A stretch of DNA of 64,000 nucleotides from Metopolophium dirhodum (lineage: Eukaryota > Arthropoda > Insecta > Hemiptera > Aphididae), in assembly GCF_019925205.1 (NCBI RefSeq), contig NC_083560.1:558001-622000 (forward strand), given 5' to 3'. A program made the translations under genes and the position numbers. The notes under the pieces were generated by a model. It had not been told where the DNA came from, searched no databases, and saw nothing but the letters and a program-made list of their open reading frames with translations. Each line of letters begins with the position of its first letter. Position 1 is the first letter of the stretch. Below are positions 15,916 to 30,186 of this stretch, one piece after another.

Positions 15916-18122
15916 TCGCTGATCTGTGTAGATGGGTTTTTCGCAGCGGTTAAACTACTTTTTTGGTTATTTGAATTGGAACGTTTGATTGGTTATACGA
16001 TGACATTTACACAATGTATTATGTAAGTATGAATTTTTTATGTCCTAGAAAACATTCCGTTTTGAAAAAATGAAAATATTAATAGGGATTATAATGTTAT
16101 AGTAATATTTTAATATGGAAATATGTATCTGGGGTAAGGAGTAGGTAATTAAGGATACATTTTAGACAATACTCATAAAAAATCACAACTATTTGTAAAT
16201 ACTTTTTTAAATTGAATTATAAGGGACATGCAAAAGTACTGTCCCGTTAACTTTTAGGTGGGAATGAGGTGTCTATATTCTATAGTAAGTTCTAAAAGAT
16301 GTAACCTTCAAAATCTTTATTGAAGCATATAACATTTGTTCACTCTAATCAGAATAAGTCGCTGATTAGATGGGTTTTTCGCGGCAGTTTAGCTACTATT
16401 TTGGGTATTTGAATTGGAACGTTTGATTGGTTATACGATGACATTTACACAATGTATTATGTAAGTATGACTTTCTTATGTCCTAGAAAACATTCCGTTT
16501 TGAAAAAATGAAAATATTAATAGGGATTATAATGTTATAGTAATATTTTAATATGGAAATATGTTTCTGGGGTAGGGAGTAGGTAATTAAGGGTAAATTT
16601 TAGAAAATACTCATAAAAAATAACAACTATTTGTAAATTCTTTTTTAAGTTGAATAATTTGGGACATGCAAAATTACTTTCCCATTTTTTTTTAAGAAGG
16701 AATTTCGTTGTCTATATAATAAGTTAATTTCTAAAAAATGTAATAATCAAAATCTATATTAAAGCATTAAACATTTGTTCAATCTAATCAGAATAAGTCG
16801 CTGATCTGTTTAGATGGGGTTTTCGCGGCAGTTTAACTACTATTTTGGGTATTTGAATTGGAACGTTTGATTGAATATACGATGTCATTTAGACTATGTA
16901 TTATGTAAGTATGAGTTTTTTATGTCCTAGAAAACATTCCGTTTTGAAAAAATGAAAATATTATTAGGGATTATAATGTTATAGTAATATTTTAATATGG
17001 AAATATGTATCTGGGGTAAGGAGTAGGTAATTAAGGATACATTTTAGACAATACTCATAAAAAATAACAACTATTTGTAAAGACTTTTTTAAATTGAATA
17101 ATTAGGGACATGCAAAAGTACTGTCCCGTTAACTTTTAGGTAGGAATATGGTGTCTATATGCTAAAGTAATTTCTAGAAAATGTGACAATCAAAATGAAT
17201 ATTGAAGCATTTAACATTTGTTCACTCTAATCAGAATAAGTTGTTGGTCCGTGTAGATGGGTCTTTCACAGCGGTTAAACTACTATTTTGGGTATTTGAA
17301 TTGGAACGTTTGATTGATTATACGATGAAATTTACACAATGTATTATGCAAGGATGATTTTTGTGTCCTAGAAAACATTCCGTTTTGATAAAATTATTAT
17401 ATAATTAGTGATTATAATGTTATAGTAATATTTTAATATGGAAATATGTTTCTGGGGTAGGGAGTAGGTAATTAAGGATACATTTTAGACAATACTCATA
17501 AAAAATCACAACTATTTGTAAATACTTTTTTAAATTGAATTATAAGGGACATGCAAAAGTACTGTCCCGTTAACTTTTAGGTGGGAATGAGGTGTCTATA
17601 TTCTATAGTAAGTTCTAAAAGATGTAACCTTCAAAATCTTTATTGAAGCATATAACATTTGTTCAATCTAATCAGAATAAGTTGTTGGTCCGTGTAGATG
17701 GGTCTTTCACAGCGGTTAAACTACTATTTTGGGTATTTGAATTGGAACGTTTGATTGATTATACGATGAAATGTACACAATGTATTATGCAAGGATGATT
17801 TTTGTGTCCTAGAAAACATTCCGTTTTGATAAAATTATTATATAATTAGTGATTATAATGTTATAGTAATATTTTAATATGGAAATATGTTTCTGGGGTA
17901 GGGAGTAGGTAATTAAGGATACATTTTAGACAATACTCATAAAAAATCACAACTATTTGTAAATACTTTTTTAAATTGAATTATAAGGGACATGCAAAAG
18001 TACTGTCCCGTTAACTTTTAGGTGGGAATGAGGTGTCTATATTCTATAGTAAGTTCTAAAAGATGTAACCTTCAAAATCTTTATTGAAGCATATAACATT
18101 TGTTCACTCTAATCAGAATAAG

Positions 18123-21100
18123 TCGCTGTTTAGATGGGTTTTTCGCGGCAGTTTAGCTACTATTTTGGGTATTTGAATTGGAACGTTTGATTGGTTATAC
18201 GATGACATTTACACAATGTATTATGTAAGTATGACTTTCTTATGTCCTAGAAAACATTCCGTTTTGAATAAATGAAAATATTCATAGGGATTATAATGTT
18301 ATAGTAATATTTTAATATGGAAATATGTTTCTGGGGTAGGGAGTAGGTAATTAAGGGTAAATTTTAGACAATACTCATAAAAAATAACAACTATTTGTAA
18401 ATTCTTTTTTAAGTTGAAGAATTTGGGACATGCAAAATTACTTTCCCATTATTTTTTAAGTAGGAATTTCGTTGTCTATATAATAAGTTAATTTCTTAAA
18501 AATGTAACAATCAAAATCTATATAAAAGCATTTAACATTTGTTCAATCTAAGCAGAATAAGTCGCTGATCTGTGTAGATGGGTTTTTCGCAGCGGTTAAA
18601 CTACTTTTTTGGTTATTTGAATTGGAACGTTTGATTGGTTATACGATGACATTTACACAATGTATTATGTAAGTATGACTTTCTTATGTCCTAGAAAACA
18701 TTCCGTTTTGAATAAATGAAAATATTCATAGGGATTATAATGTTATAGTAATATTTTAATATGGAAATATGTATCTGGGGTAAGGAGTAGGTAATTAAGG
18801 ATACATTTTAGACAATACTCATAAAAAATAACAACTATTTGTAATGACTTTTTTAAATTGAATAATTAGGGACATGCGAAAGTAGTGTCCCGTTGACTTT
18901 TAGGTGGGAATGAGTTGTCTATATGCTAATGTAATTTCTAGAAAATGTGACAATCAAAATGAATATTGAAGCATTTACCATTTGTTCATTCTAATCAGAA
19001 TAAGTTGTTGGTGTGTGTAGATGGGTTTTCGCGGCGGTTAAACTACTATTTTGGGCATTTGAATTGGAACGTTTGATTGATTGTACAATGACATTTACAC
19101 AATGTATTATGTAAGTATGAATTTTTTATGTCCTAGAAAACATTCCGTTTTGAAAAAATGAAAATATTAATAGGGATTATAATGTTATAGTAATATTTTA
19201 ATATGGAAATATGTTTCTGGGGTAGGGAGTAGGTAATTAAGGGTAAATTTTAGAAAATACTCATAAAAAATAACAACTATTTGTAAATTCTTTTTTAAGT
19301 TGAATAATTTGGGACATGCAAAATTACTTTCCCATTTTTTTTAAGAAGGAATTTCGTTGTCTATATAATAAGTTAATTTCTAAAAAATGTAATAATCAAA
19401 ATCTATATTAAAGCATTAAACATTTGTTCAATCTAATCAGAATAAGTCGCTGATCTGTTTAGATGGGGTTTTCGCGGCAGTTTAACTACTATTTTGGGTA
19501 TTTGAATTGGAACGTTTGATTGAATATACGATGTCATTTAGACTATGTATTATGTAAGTATGAGTTTTTTATGTCCTAGAAAACATTCCGTTTTGAAAAA
19601 ATGAAAATATTATTAGGGATTATAATGTTATAGTAATATTTTAATATGGAAATATGTATCTGGGGTAAGGAGTAGGTAATTAAGGATACATTTTAGACAA
19701 TACTCATAAAAAATCACAACTATTTGTAAATACTTTTTTAAATTGAATTATAAGGGACATGCAAAAGTACTGTCCCGTTAACTTTTAGGTGGGAATGAGG
19801 TGTCTATATTCTATAGTAAGTTCTAAAAGATGTAACCTTCAAAATCTTTATTGAAGCATATAACATTTGTTCACTCTAATCAGAATAAGTCGCTGTTTCG
19901 ATGGGTTTTTCGCGGCAGTTTAGCTACTATTTTGGGTATTTGAATTGGAACGTTTGATTGGTTATACGATGACATTTACACAATGTATTATGTAAGTATG
20001 ACTTTCTTATGTCCTAGAAAACATTCCGTTTTGAATAAATGAAAATATTCATAGGGATTATAATGTTATAGTAATATTTTAATATGGAAATATGTTTCTG
20101 GGGTAGGGAGTAGGTAATTAAGGGTAAATTTTAGAAAATACTCATAGAAAATAACAACCATTTGTAAATTCTTTTTTAAGTTGAAGAATTTGGGACATGC
20201 AAAATTACTTTCCCATTATTTTTTAAGTAGGAATTTCGTTGTCTATATAATAAGTTAATTTCTAAAAAATGTAACAATCAAAATCTATATTAAAGCATTT
20301 AACATTTGTTCAATCTAATCAGAATAAGTCGCTGATCTGTTTAGATGGGGTTTTCGCGGCAGTTTAACTACTATTTTGGGTATTTGAATTGGAACGTTTG
20401 ATTGAATATACGATGTCATTTAGACTATGTATTATGTAAGTATGAGTTTTTTATGTCCTAGAAAACATTCCGTTTTGAAAAAATGAAAATATTATTAGGG
20501 ATTATAATGTTATAGTAATATTTTAATATGGAAATATGTATCTGGGGTAAGGAGTAGGTAATTAAGGATACATTTTAGACAATACTCATAAAAAATAACA
20601 ACTATTTGTAATGACTTTTTTAAATTGAATAATTAGGGACATGCGAAAGTAGTGTCCCGTTGACTTTTAGGTGGGAATGAGTTGTCTATATGCTAATGTA
20701 ATTTCTAGAAAATGTGACAATCAAAATGAATATTGAAGCATTTACCATTTGTTCATTCTAATCAGAATAAGTTGTTGGTGTGTGTAGATGGGTTTTCGCG
20801 GCGGTTAAACTACTATTTTGGGCATTTGAATTGGAACGTTTGATTGATTATACAATGACATTTACACAATGTATTATGTAAGTATGAATTTTTTATGTCC
20901 TAGAAAACATTCCGTTTTGAAAAAATGAAAATATTAATAGGGATTATAATGTTATAATAATATTTTAATATGGAAATATGTTTCTGGGGTAGGGAGTAGG
21001 TAATTAAGGGTAAATTTTAGAAAATACTCATAAAAAATAACAACTATTTGTAAATTCTTTTTTAAGTTGAATAATTTGGGACATGCAAAATTACTTTCCC

Positions 21101-22542
21101 ATTTTTTTTTAAGAAGGAATTTCGTTGTCTATATAATAAGTTAATTTCTAAAAAATGTAATAATCAAAATCTATATTAAAGCATTAAACATTTGTTCAAT
21201 CTAATCAGAATAAGTCGCTGATCTGTTTAGATGGGGTTTTCGCGGCAGTTTAACTACTATTTTGGGTATTTGAATTGGAACGTTTGATTGAATATACGAT
21301 GTCATTTAGACTATGTATTATGTAAGTATGAGTTTTTTATGTCCTAGAAAACATTCCGTTTTGAAAAAATGAAAATATTATTAGGGATTATAATGTTATA
21401 GTAATATTTTAATATGGAAATATGTATCTGGGGTAAGGAGTAGGTAATTAAGGATACATTTTAGACAATACTCATAAAAAATAACAACTATTTGTAAAGA
21501 CTTTTTTAAATTGAATAATTAGGGACATGCAAAAGTACTGTCCCGTTAACTTTTAGGTAGGAATATGGTGTCTATATGCTAAAGTAATTTCTAGAAAATG
21601 TGACAATCAAAATGAATATTGAAGCATTTAACATTTGTTCACTCTAATCAGAATAAGTTGTTGGTCCGTGTAGATGGGTCTTTCACAGCGGTTAAACTAC
21701 TATTTTGGGTATTTGAATTGGAACGTTTGATTGATTATACGATGAAATTTACACAATGTATTATGCAAGGATGATTTTTGTGTCCTAGAAAACATTCCGT
21801 TTTGATAAAATTATTATATAATTAGTGATTATAATGTTATAGTAATATTTTAATATGGAAATATGTTTCTGGGGTAGGGAGTAGGTAATTAAGGATACAT
21901 TTTAGACAATACTCATAAAAAATCACAACTATTTGTAAATACTTTTTTAAATTGAATTATAAGGGACATGCAAAAGTACTGTCCCGTTAACTTTTAGGTG
22001 GGAATGAGGTGTCTATATTCTATAGTAAGTTCTAAAAGATGTAACCTTCAAAATCTTTATTGAAGCATATAACATTTGTTCAATCTAATCAGAATAAGTT
22101 GTTGGTCCGTGTAGATGGGTCTTTCACAGCGGTTAAACTACTATTTTGGGTATTTGAATTGGAACGTTTGATTGATTATACGATGAAATGTACACAATGT
22201 ATTATGCAAGGATGATTTTTGTGTCCTAGAAAACATTCCGTTTTGATAAAATTATTATATAATTAGTGATTATAATGTTATAGTAATATTTTAATATGGA
22301 AATATGTTTCTGGGGTAGGGAGTAGGTAATTAAGGATACATTTTAGACAATACTCATAAAAAATCACAACTATTTGTAAATACTTTTTTAAATTGAATTA
22401 TAAGGGACATGCAAAAGTACTGTCCCGTTAACTTTTAGGTGGGAATGAGGTGTCTATATTCTATAGTAAGTTCTAAAAGATGTAACCTTCAAAATCTTTA
22501 TTGAAGCATATAACATTTGTTCACTCTAATCAGAATAAGTCG
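18123..22542. repeat. Ten-monomer higher-order repeat unit
   Basis: The monomer with CGCTGTTTAGATGGG at 18,123 begins a series of ten distinct monomers that restarts with the same variant at 22,543. For example, the junction GTTCAATCTAAGCAG recurs at 18,541 and 22,958, an offset of 4,417 bp. Private variants such as CATTTACCATTTG are shared between the two units at corresponding places. Confidence 0.8.
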
Positions 22543-25500
22543 CTGTTTAGATGGGTTTTTCGCGGCAGTTTAGCTACTATTTTGGGTATTTGAATTGGAA
22601 CGTTTGATTGGTTATACGATGACATTTACACAATGTATTATGTAAGTATGACTTTCTTATGTCCTAGAAAACATTCCGTTTTGAATAAATGAAAATATTC
22701 ATAGGGATTATAATGTTATAGTAATATTTTAATATGGAAATATGTTTCTGGGGTAGGAAGTAGGTAATTAAGGGTAAATTTTAGACAATACTCATAAAAA
22801 ATAACAACTATTTGTAAATTCTTTTTTAAGTTGAAGAATTTGGGACATGCAAAATTACTTTCCCATTATTTTTTAAGTAGGAATTTCGTTGTCTATATAA
22901 TAAGTTAATTTCTTAAAAATGTAACAATCAAAATCTATATAAAAGCATTTAACATTTGTTCAATCTAAGCAGAATAAGTCGCTGATCTGTGTAGATGGGT
23001 TTTTCGCAGCGGTTAAACTACTTTTTTGGTTATTTGAATTGGAACGTTTGATTGGTTATACGATGACATTTACACAATGTATTATGTAAGTATGACTTTC
23101 TTATGTCCTAGAAAACATTCCGTTTTGAATAAATGAAAATATTCATAGGGATTATAATGTTATAGTAATATTTTAATATGGAAATATGTATCTGGGGTAA
23201 GGAGTAGGTAATTAAGGATACATTTTAGACAATACTCATAAAAAATAACAACTATTTGTAATGACTTTTTTAAATTGAATAATTAGGGACATGCGAAAGT
23301 AGTGTCCCGTTGACTTTTAGGTGGGAATGAGTTGTCTATATGCTAATGTAATTTCTAGAAAATGTGACAATCAAAATGAATATTGAAGCATTTACCATTT
23401 GTTCATTCTAATCAGAATAAGTTGTTGGTGTGTGTAGATGGGTTTTCGCGGCGGTTAAACTACTATTTTGGGCATTTGAATTGGAACGTTTGATTGATTG
23501 TACAATGACATTTACACAATGTATTATGTAAGTATGAATTTTTTATGTCCTAGAAAACATTCCGTTTTGAAAAAATGAAAATATTAATAGGGATTATAAT
23601 GTTATAGTAATATTTTAATATGGAAATATGTTTCTGGGGTAGGGAGTAGGTAATTAAGGGTAAATTTTAGAAAATACTCATAAAAAATAACAACTATTTG
23701 TAAATTCTTTTTTAAGTTGAATAATTTGGGACATGCAAAATTACTTTCCCATTTTTTTTAAGAAGGAATTTCGTTGTCTATATAATAAGTTAATTTCTAA
23801 AAAATGTAATAATCAAAATCTATATTAAAGCATTAAACATTTGTTCAATCTAATCAGAATAAGTCGCTGATCTGTTTAGATGGGGTTTTCGCGGCAGTTT
23901 AACTACTATTTTGGGTATTTGAATTGGAACGTTTGATTGAATATACGATGTCATTTAGACTATGTATTATGTAAGTATGAGTTTTTTATGTCCTAGAAAA
24001 CATTCCGTTTTGAAAAAATGAAAATATTATTAGGGATTATAATGTTATAGTAATATTTTAATATGGAAATATGTATCTGGGGTAAGGAGTAGGTAATTAA
24101 GGATACATTTTAGACAATACTCATAAAAAATCACAACTATTTGTAAATACTTTTTTAAATTGAATTATAAGGGACATGCAAAAGTACTGTCCCGTTAACT
24201 TTTAGGTGGGAATGAGGTGTCTATATTCTATAGTAAGTTCTAAAAGATGTAACCTTCAAAATCTTTATTGAAGCATATAACATTTGTTCACTCTAATCAG
24301 AATAAGTCGCTGTTTCGATGGGTTTTTCGCGGCAGTTTAGCTACTATTTTGGGTATTTGAATTGGAACGTTTGATTGGTTATACGATGACATTTACACAA
24401 TGTATTATGTAAGTATGACTTTCTAATGTCCTAGAAAACATTCCGTTTTGAATAAATGAAAATATTCATAGGGATTATAATGTTATAGTAATATTTTAAT
24501 ATGGAAATATGTTTCTGGGGTAGGGAGTAGGTAATTAAGGGTAAATTTTAGAAAATACTCATAGAAAATAACAACCATTTGTAAATTCTTTTTTAAGTTG
24601 AAGAATTTGGGACATGCAAAATTACTTTCCCATTATTTTTTAAGTAGGAATTTCGTTGTCTATATAATAAGTTAATTTCTAAAAAATGTAACAATCAAAA
24701 TCTATATTAAAGCATTTAACATTTGTTCAATCTAATCAGAATAAGTCGCTGATCTGTTTAGATGGGGTTTTCGCGGCAGTTTAACTACTATTTTGGGTAT
24801 TTGAATTGGAACGTTTGATTGAATATACCTTGTCATTTAGACTATGTATTATGTAAGTATGAGTTTTTTATGTCCTAGAAAACATTCCGTTTTGAAAAAA
24901 TGAAAATATTATTAGGGATTATAATGTTATAGTAATATTTTAATATGGAAATATGTATCTGGGGTAAGGAGTAGGTAATTAAGGATACATTTTAGACAAT
25001 ACTCATAAAAAATAACAACTATTTGTAAAGACTTTTTTAAATTGAATAATTAGGGACATGCAAAAGTACTGTCCCGTTAACTTTTAGGTAGGAATATGGT
25101 GTCTATATGCTAAAGTAATTTCTAGAAAATGTGACAATCAAAATGAATATTGAAGCATTTAACATTTGTTCACTCTAATCAGAATAAGTTGTTGGTCCGT
25201 GTAGATGGGTCTTTCACAGCGGTTAAACTACTATTTTGGGTATTTGAATTGGAACGTTTGATTGATTATACGATGAAATTTACACAATGTATTATGCAAG
25301 GATGATTTTTGTGTCCTAGAAAACATTCCGTTTTGATAAAATTATTATATAATTAGTGATTATAATGTTATAGTAATATTTTAATATGGAAATATGTTTC
25401 TGGGGTAGGGAGTAGGTAATTAAGGATACATTTTAGACAATACTCATAAAAAATCACAACTATTTGTAAATACTTTTTTAAATTGAATTATAAGGGACAT

Positions 25501-26073
25501 GCAAAAGTACTGTCCCGTTAACTTTTAGGTGGGAATGAGGTGTCTATATTCTATAGTAAGTTCTAAAAGATGTAACCTTCAAAATCTTTATTGAAGCATA
25601 TAACATTTGTTCAATCTAATCAGAATAAGTTGTTGGTCCGTGTAGATGGGTCTTTCACAGCGGTTAAACTACTATTTTGGGTATTTGAATTGGAACGTTT
25701 GATTGATTATACGATGAAATGTACACAATGTATTATGCAAGGATGATTTTTGTGTCCTAGAAAACATTCCGTTTTGATAAAATTATTATATAATTAGTGA
25801 TTATAATGTTATAGTAATATTTTAATATGGAAATATGTTTCTGGGGTAGGGAGTAGGTAATTAAGGATACATTTTAGACAATACTCATAAAAAATCACAA
25901 CTATTTGTAAATACTTTTTTAAATTGAATTATAAGGGACATGCAAAAGTACTGTCCCGTTAACTTTTAGGTGGGAATGAGGTGTCTATATTCTATAGTAA
26001 GTTCTAAAAGATGTAACCTTCAAAATCTTTATTGAAGCATATAACATTTGTTCACTCTAATCAGAATAAGTCG
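22543..26073. repeat. Eight-monomer derivative of the ten-mer unit
   Basis: This unit follows the order of the 18,123-22,542 ten-mer but lacks the two monomers found there at about 20,770 and 21,215. Its length is therefore about 3.53 kb (GTTCAATCTAAGCAG at 22,958 and 26,489). Another partial unit begins at 26,074. A two-monomer deletion by unequal crossing-over is the likely cause. Confidence 0.75.
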
Positions 26074-28281
26074 CTGTTTAGATGGGTTTTTCGCGGCAGT
26101 TTAGCTACTATTTTGAGTATTTGAATTGGAACGTTTGATTGGTTATACGATGACATTTACACAATGTATTATGTAAGTATGACTTTCTTATGTCCTAGAA
26201 AACATTCCGTTTTGAATAAATGAAAATATTCATAGGGATTATAATGTTATAGTAATATTTTAATATGGAAATATGTTTCTGGGGTAGGGAGTAGGTAATT
26301 AAGGGTAAATTTTAGACAATACTCATAAAAAATAACAACTATTTGTAAATTCTTTTTTAAGTTGAAGAATTTGGGACATGCAAAATTACTTTCCCATTAT
26401 TTTTTAAGTAGGAATTTCGTTGTCTATATAATAAGTTAATTTCTTAAAAATGTAACAATCAAAATCTATATAAAAGCATTTAACATTTGTTCAATCTAAG
26501 CAGAATAAGTCGCTGATCTGTGTAGATGGGTTTTTCGCAGCGGTTAAACTACTTTTTTGGTGATTTGAATTGGAACGTTTGATTGGTTATACGATGACAT
26601 TTACACAATGTATTATGTAAGTATGACTTTCTTATGTCCTAGAAAACATTCCGTTTTGAATAAATGAAAATATTCATAGGGATTATAATGTTATAGTAAT
26701 ATTTTAATATGGAAATATGTATCTGGGGTAAGGAGTAGGTAATTAAGGATACATTTTAGACAATACTCATAAAAAATAACAACTATTTGTAATGACTTTT
26801 TTAAATTGAATAATTAGGGACATGCGAAAGTAGTGTCCCGTTGACTTTTAGGTGGGAATGAGTTGTCTATATGCTAATGTAATTTCTAGAAAATGTGACA
26901 ATCAAAATGAATATTGAAGCATTTACCATTTGTTAATTCTAATCAGAATAAGTTGTTGGTGTGTGTAGATGGGTTTTCGCGGCGGTTAAACTACTATTTT
27001 GGGCATTTGAATTGGAACGTTTGATTGATTATACAATGACATTTACACAATGTATTATGTAAGTATGACTTTTTATGTCCTAGAAAACATTCCGTTTTGA
27101 TAAAATTATTATATTATTAGTGATTATAATGTTATAGTAATATTTTAATATAGAAATATGTATCTGGGGTAAGGAGTAGGTAATTAAGGATACATTTTAG
27201 ACAATACTCATAAAAAATAACAACTATTTGTAAAGACTTTTTTAAATTGAATAATTAGGGACATGCAAAAGTACTGTCCCGTTAACTTTTAGGTAGGAAT
27301 ATGGTGTCTATATGCTAAAGTAATTTCTAGAAAATGTGACAATCAAAATGAATATTGAAGCATTTAACATTTGTTCACTCTAATCAGAATAAGTTGTTGG
27401 TCCGTGTAGATGGGTCTTTCACAGCGGTTAAACTACTATTTTGGGTATTTGAATTGGAACGTTTGATTGATTATACGATGAAATTTACACAATGTATTAT
27501 GCAAGGATGATTTTTGTGTCCTAGAAAACATTCCGTTTTGATAAAATTATTATATAATTAGTGATTATAATGTTATAGTAATATTTTAATATGGAAATAT
27601 GTTTCTGGGGTAGGGAGTAGGTAATTAAGGATACATTTTAGACAATACTCATAAAAAATCACAACTATTTGTAAATACTTTTTTAAATTGAATAATTAGG
27701 GACATGAAAAAGTACTGTCCCGTTAACTTTTAGGTAGGAATGAGGTGTATATATGCTAAAGTAATTTCTAAAAAATGTGACAATCAAAATGAATATTGAA
27801 GCATTTAACATTGGTTCACTCTAATCAGAATAAGTTGTTGGTGTGTGTAGATTAACTACTATTTTGGGTATTTGAATTGGAACGTTTGATTGGTTATATG
27901 ATGACATTTACACAATGTATTATGTAAGTATGACTTTTTATGTCCTAGAAAACATTCCGTTTTGATAAAATTATTATATTATTAGTGATTTTAATGTTAT
28001 AGTAATATTTTAATATGAAAATATGTTTCCGGGGTAGGGAGTAATAAATTAAGGATAAATTTTAGACAATACTCATAAAAAATCACAACTTTTTGTTAAC
28101 ACTTTTTAAGTTGAATAACTTGGGACATTCAAAATACTTTCCCGTTAATTTTCACGTAGGAATAAAGTGTATATATGGTTAAGCCCCCCGCCGGCTGCTC
28201 TCGTTAGAGATAGATCGGTGGGTTTCGTATAACCACGTCGGCGAGCGATGGATTCGACCCAGTCAAATAGCTCCTCTTCTA

Positions 28282-30181
28282 CTAAGGCGCTACTACCACA
28301 GTCTCTGCGAGGCCATCCACATAGGTCGCGGCGACCCATCGTTTCTGCCAGAGGTCAATGGTTTCACTCGTATAATTTAACAGGTTGTGGCCAGCCTCTA
28401 CAGCCGTCATAGCGCCGTTTCTTACCAGGATTCTGTCCTTCTCGGTTTTGGCCATTTCCTTTAGTTACAGGTCCAGGGGGGGTGGCCCCCGCTAGTACCT
28501 GCAGCGCCACCGTCGACGTCGTATTGTATGCCCCTGTTATCGCCCGCAGTGGTAGTCTCTGGGCGGAGTTCGCTCCGCCCCGATGGTGCGCCAGGGACAT
28601 GCAGTCCATGGCCCACACCGAGGCCGCGTAGCTCATTTTCGGTATGAAAACTGTTTTGTAAATCAGGAGCGGTGCTCCGGATTTCAGTCCCCAGGTGGTC
28701 TTAGCGACTCCGTGCAGGCGACCGAACAGGGCTTTCGTGCTTTTCGCTTTTTCCGCCAGGTGGTCGCTGAACTTTGCGCCTTCGTTGAACGTAACACCGA
28801 GGTATTTCGCCGACTTAGTTGGCTTTATTCTGTCGGCCCCGAGAAGGAGGACCAGTGGTTTGGAAAGTGATTCTTTCAACCATAGCGTTTGCGACTTGGC
28901 CGCTGAGAACGTAAGTTTGCGCTGCTTCGCCCATAGTGACGTTCTCTCGAGAAGTGAGTTTACCCTCATGGTCAGCTCGGCTCTATTTTTGCCCGAGATC
29001 AGCAGCGCCAGATCTTCTGCGTACGCGACAAGTTCCGTACCTATGGGCAGCACCTCTGACAGGAGTGGATTTACAGCGTATTTCCAAAGGTCAGGGCCGT
29101 ATTCGCTGCCCTGCGGGCACCCCTTGGTGAGGGTTTTCCGTATGACTTGGTCGCCTATTTTCATTTCTGATTGGCGACCATCGAGGTAACATTTCGTGAG
29201 CTCTACGAGGCCGTCGCTGCAGCCGGCAGCCTCCATGTCCTTTACTAGTTGCGGCCACCAGAGGCAGTCAAACGCGCCCGAGATGTCCAGGAAGATCCTG
29301 TGGACGTACTTCTTCGTTCTTGCCTTTGACCAGTCGAGGACATGTCGGATAGCGTCGGTCGTTGAGAGGTTCCTCGTGAACCCGAACTGCCTTTTCGACA
29401 TGCGCGCGTTTGTGTCACGTCTTATCCTATCTACTATCACATGTTCGAGTGCTTTAGATAATACGAGTAGGAGGCTTATTGGACGGTATGATTTAGCCTC
29501 CACCGGGTCTTTGTCGGGTGATTTCTTGATCACCACGAGCCTGGCCGCATTCCATGTGCTCGGGAATCTTCTCGCCCTAAGGCAGTTGTTAAATACCGCG
29601 GTTATGTTCTTCCCGAGCACCGGTCAGGCTTGCCTCAGGATTCTGGCTGTTATACCGTCCATGCCCGGGGCCTTTTTATGTGCCATCCGCCATATGGCCC
29701 TTTTGACCTCCTCAACGTCGCAGGGTTCGATGTGCCTGGGGTTCTCAGACCATTTACTGAAGGAGCCGACCATCACTCCCGTCTCTATCCTGGCTGCTAT
29801 CTGCTCAGGACATTCGTTATCGTAGCTGTCGCTGGGAACCAGGGTATCCATCAGCTTCTCCCCGGTTTCCCTTAGAGACGTGGTGAACGTGCCGTCGCTT
29901 TTGCGGACGGCTGTTGGAAGGCTCTCAGAGGGCCTGGTACCACCTGTCTTAAGCCATTTGAAGACGTGGCCCCAAGGTTTCTCGTTCCTTGTCTCCGTTA
30001 CAAAGTCGCGCCAGGCGTTGCGTCTGGCCTTGAAGCAGTTTCTTTTGTGGGCCTTTTTCAGCCTCCTGAACTTGGTGCGCGTGGCCCGTCGTTCAAATGC
30101 ATTGCCGGAATTTCTAAGTTTCACCTTCCAACGGCCGAGGGTGCTCAGTTCTCGGCCCAGCGTTCCGTTCCACCATGGAGG
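28282..30181 (-). pseudogene. R1-type ORF2, reverse transcriptase part (inactivated)
   Basis: This is the C-terminal half of R1-clade ORF2, which would reverse-transcribe element RNA at a nicked target. Visible blocks in order are WWNGTLGRELSTLG just after the LTR, the fingers motif KKAPGMDGI, YRPISLL, the palm motif FLDISGAFD (29,268-29,294), GCPQGS (29,105-29,122), then YAED (29,012-29,023) where the family has a [YF]xDD motif, and AKTTWGLKSG. The first catalytic Asp of the YxDD pair is Glu (codon 29,015-29,017). An in-frame TGA lies at 29,624-29,626. A 7-nt C run on the coding strand (28,476-28,482) carries a one-base shift, after which the frame reads KEMAKTEKDRILVRN past a TAA (28,465-28,467). 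The frame ends at TAG 28,282-28,284. The copy is non-functional by several independent lesions. Confidence 0.9.
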
Positions 30182-30186
30182 AGGTC

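Larger units (their letters stand above)
1..28182. repeat. Left satellite array, ~441-bp monomer
   Basis: About 64 head-to-tail copies of an AT-rich monomer of roughly 441 bp. Each copy carries the landmarks GTAGATGGGTTTTTCGC, TTGAATTGGAACGTTTGATT, TATGTCCTAGAAAACATTC, GGAGTAGGTAATTAAGG and CATTTAACATTTGTTCA in the same order. At least three monomer classes are separable by their distal half: one reads CTAGAAAATGTGACAATC, one CTAAAAAATGTAACAATC, and one CTAAAAGATGTAACCTTC. Classes are interspersed rather than grouped, giving higher-order repeats. No reading frame of 60 codons or more occurs, so a coding role is unlikely. The array runs off the left edge of the window. The last unit before the GC-rich block lacks about 18 bp near 27,852 and is more diverged than internal units. 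A structural or heterochromatic satellite is the simplest reading; the family name is unknown to me. Confidence 0.97.

Noticed and set aside
1..28182. Regular direct repeats considered as a CRISPR-like or protein-coding repeat array
   Set aside because: The period is ~441 bp with no short repeat/variable spacer pattern, and there is no open frame. This is ordinary satellite organisation.
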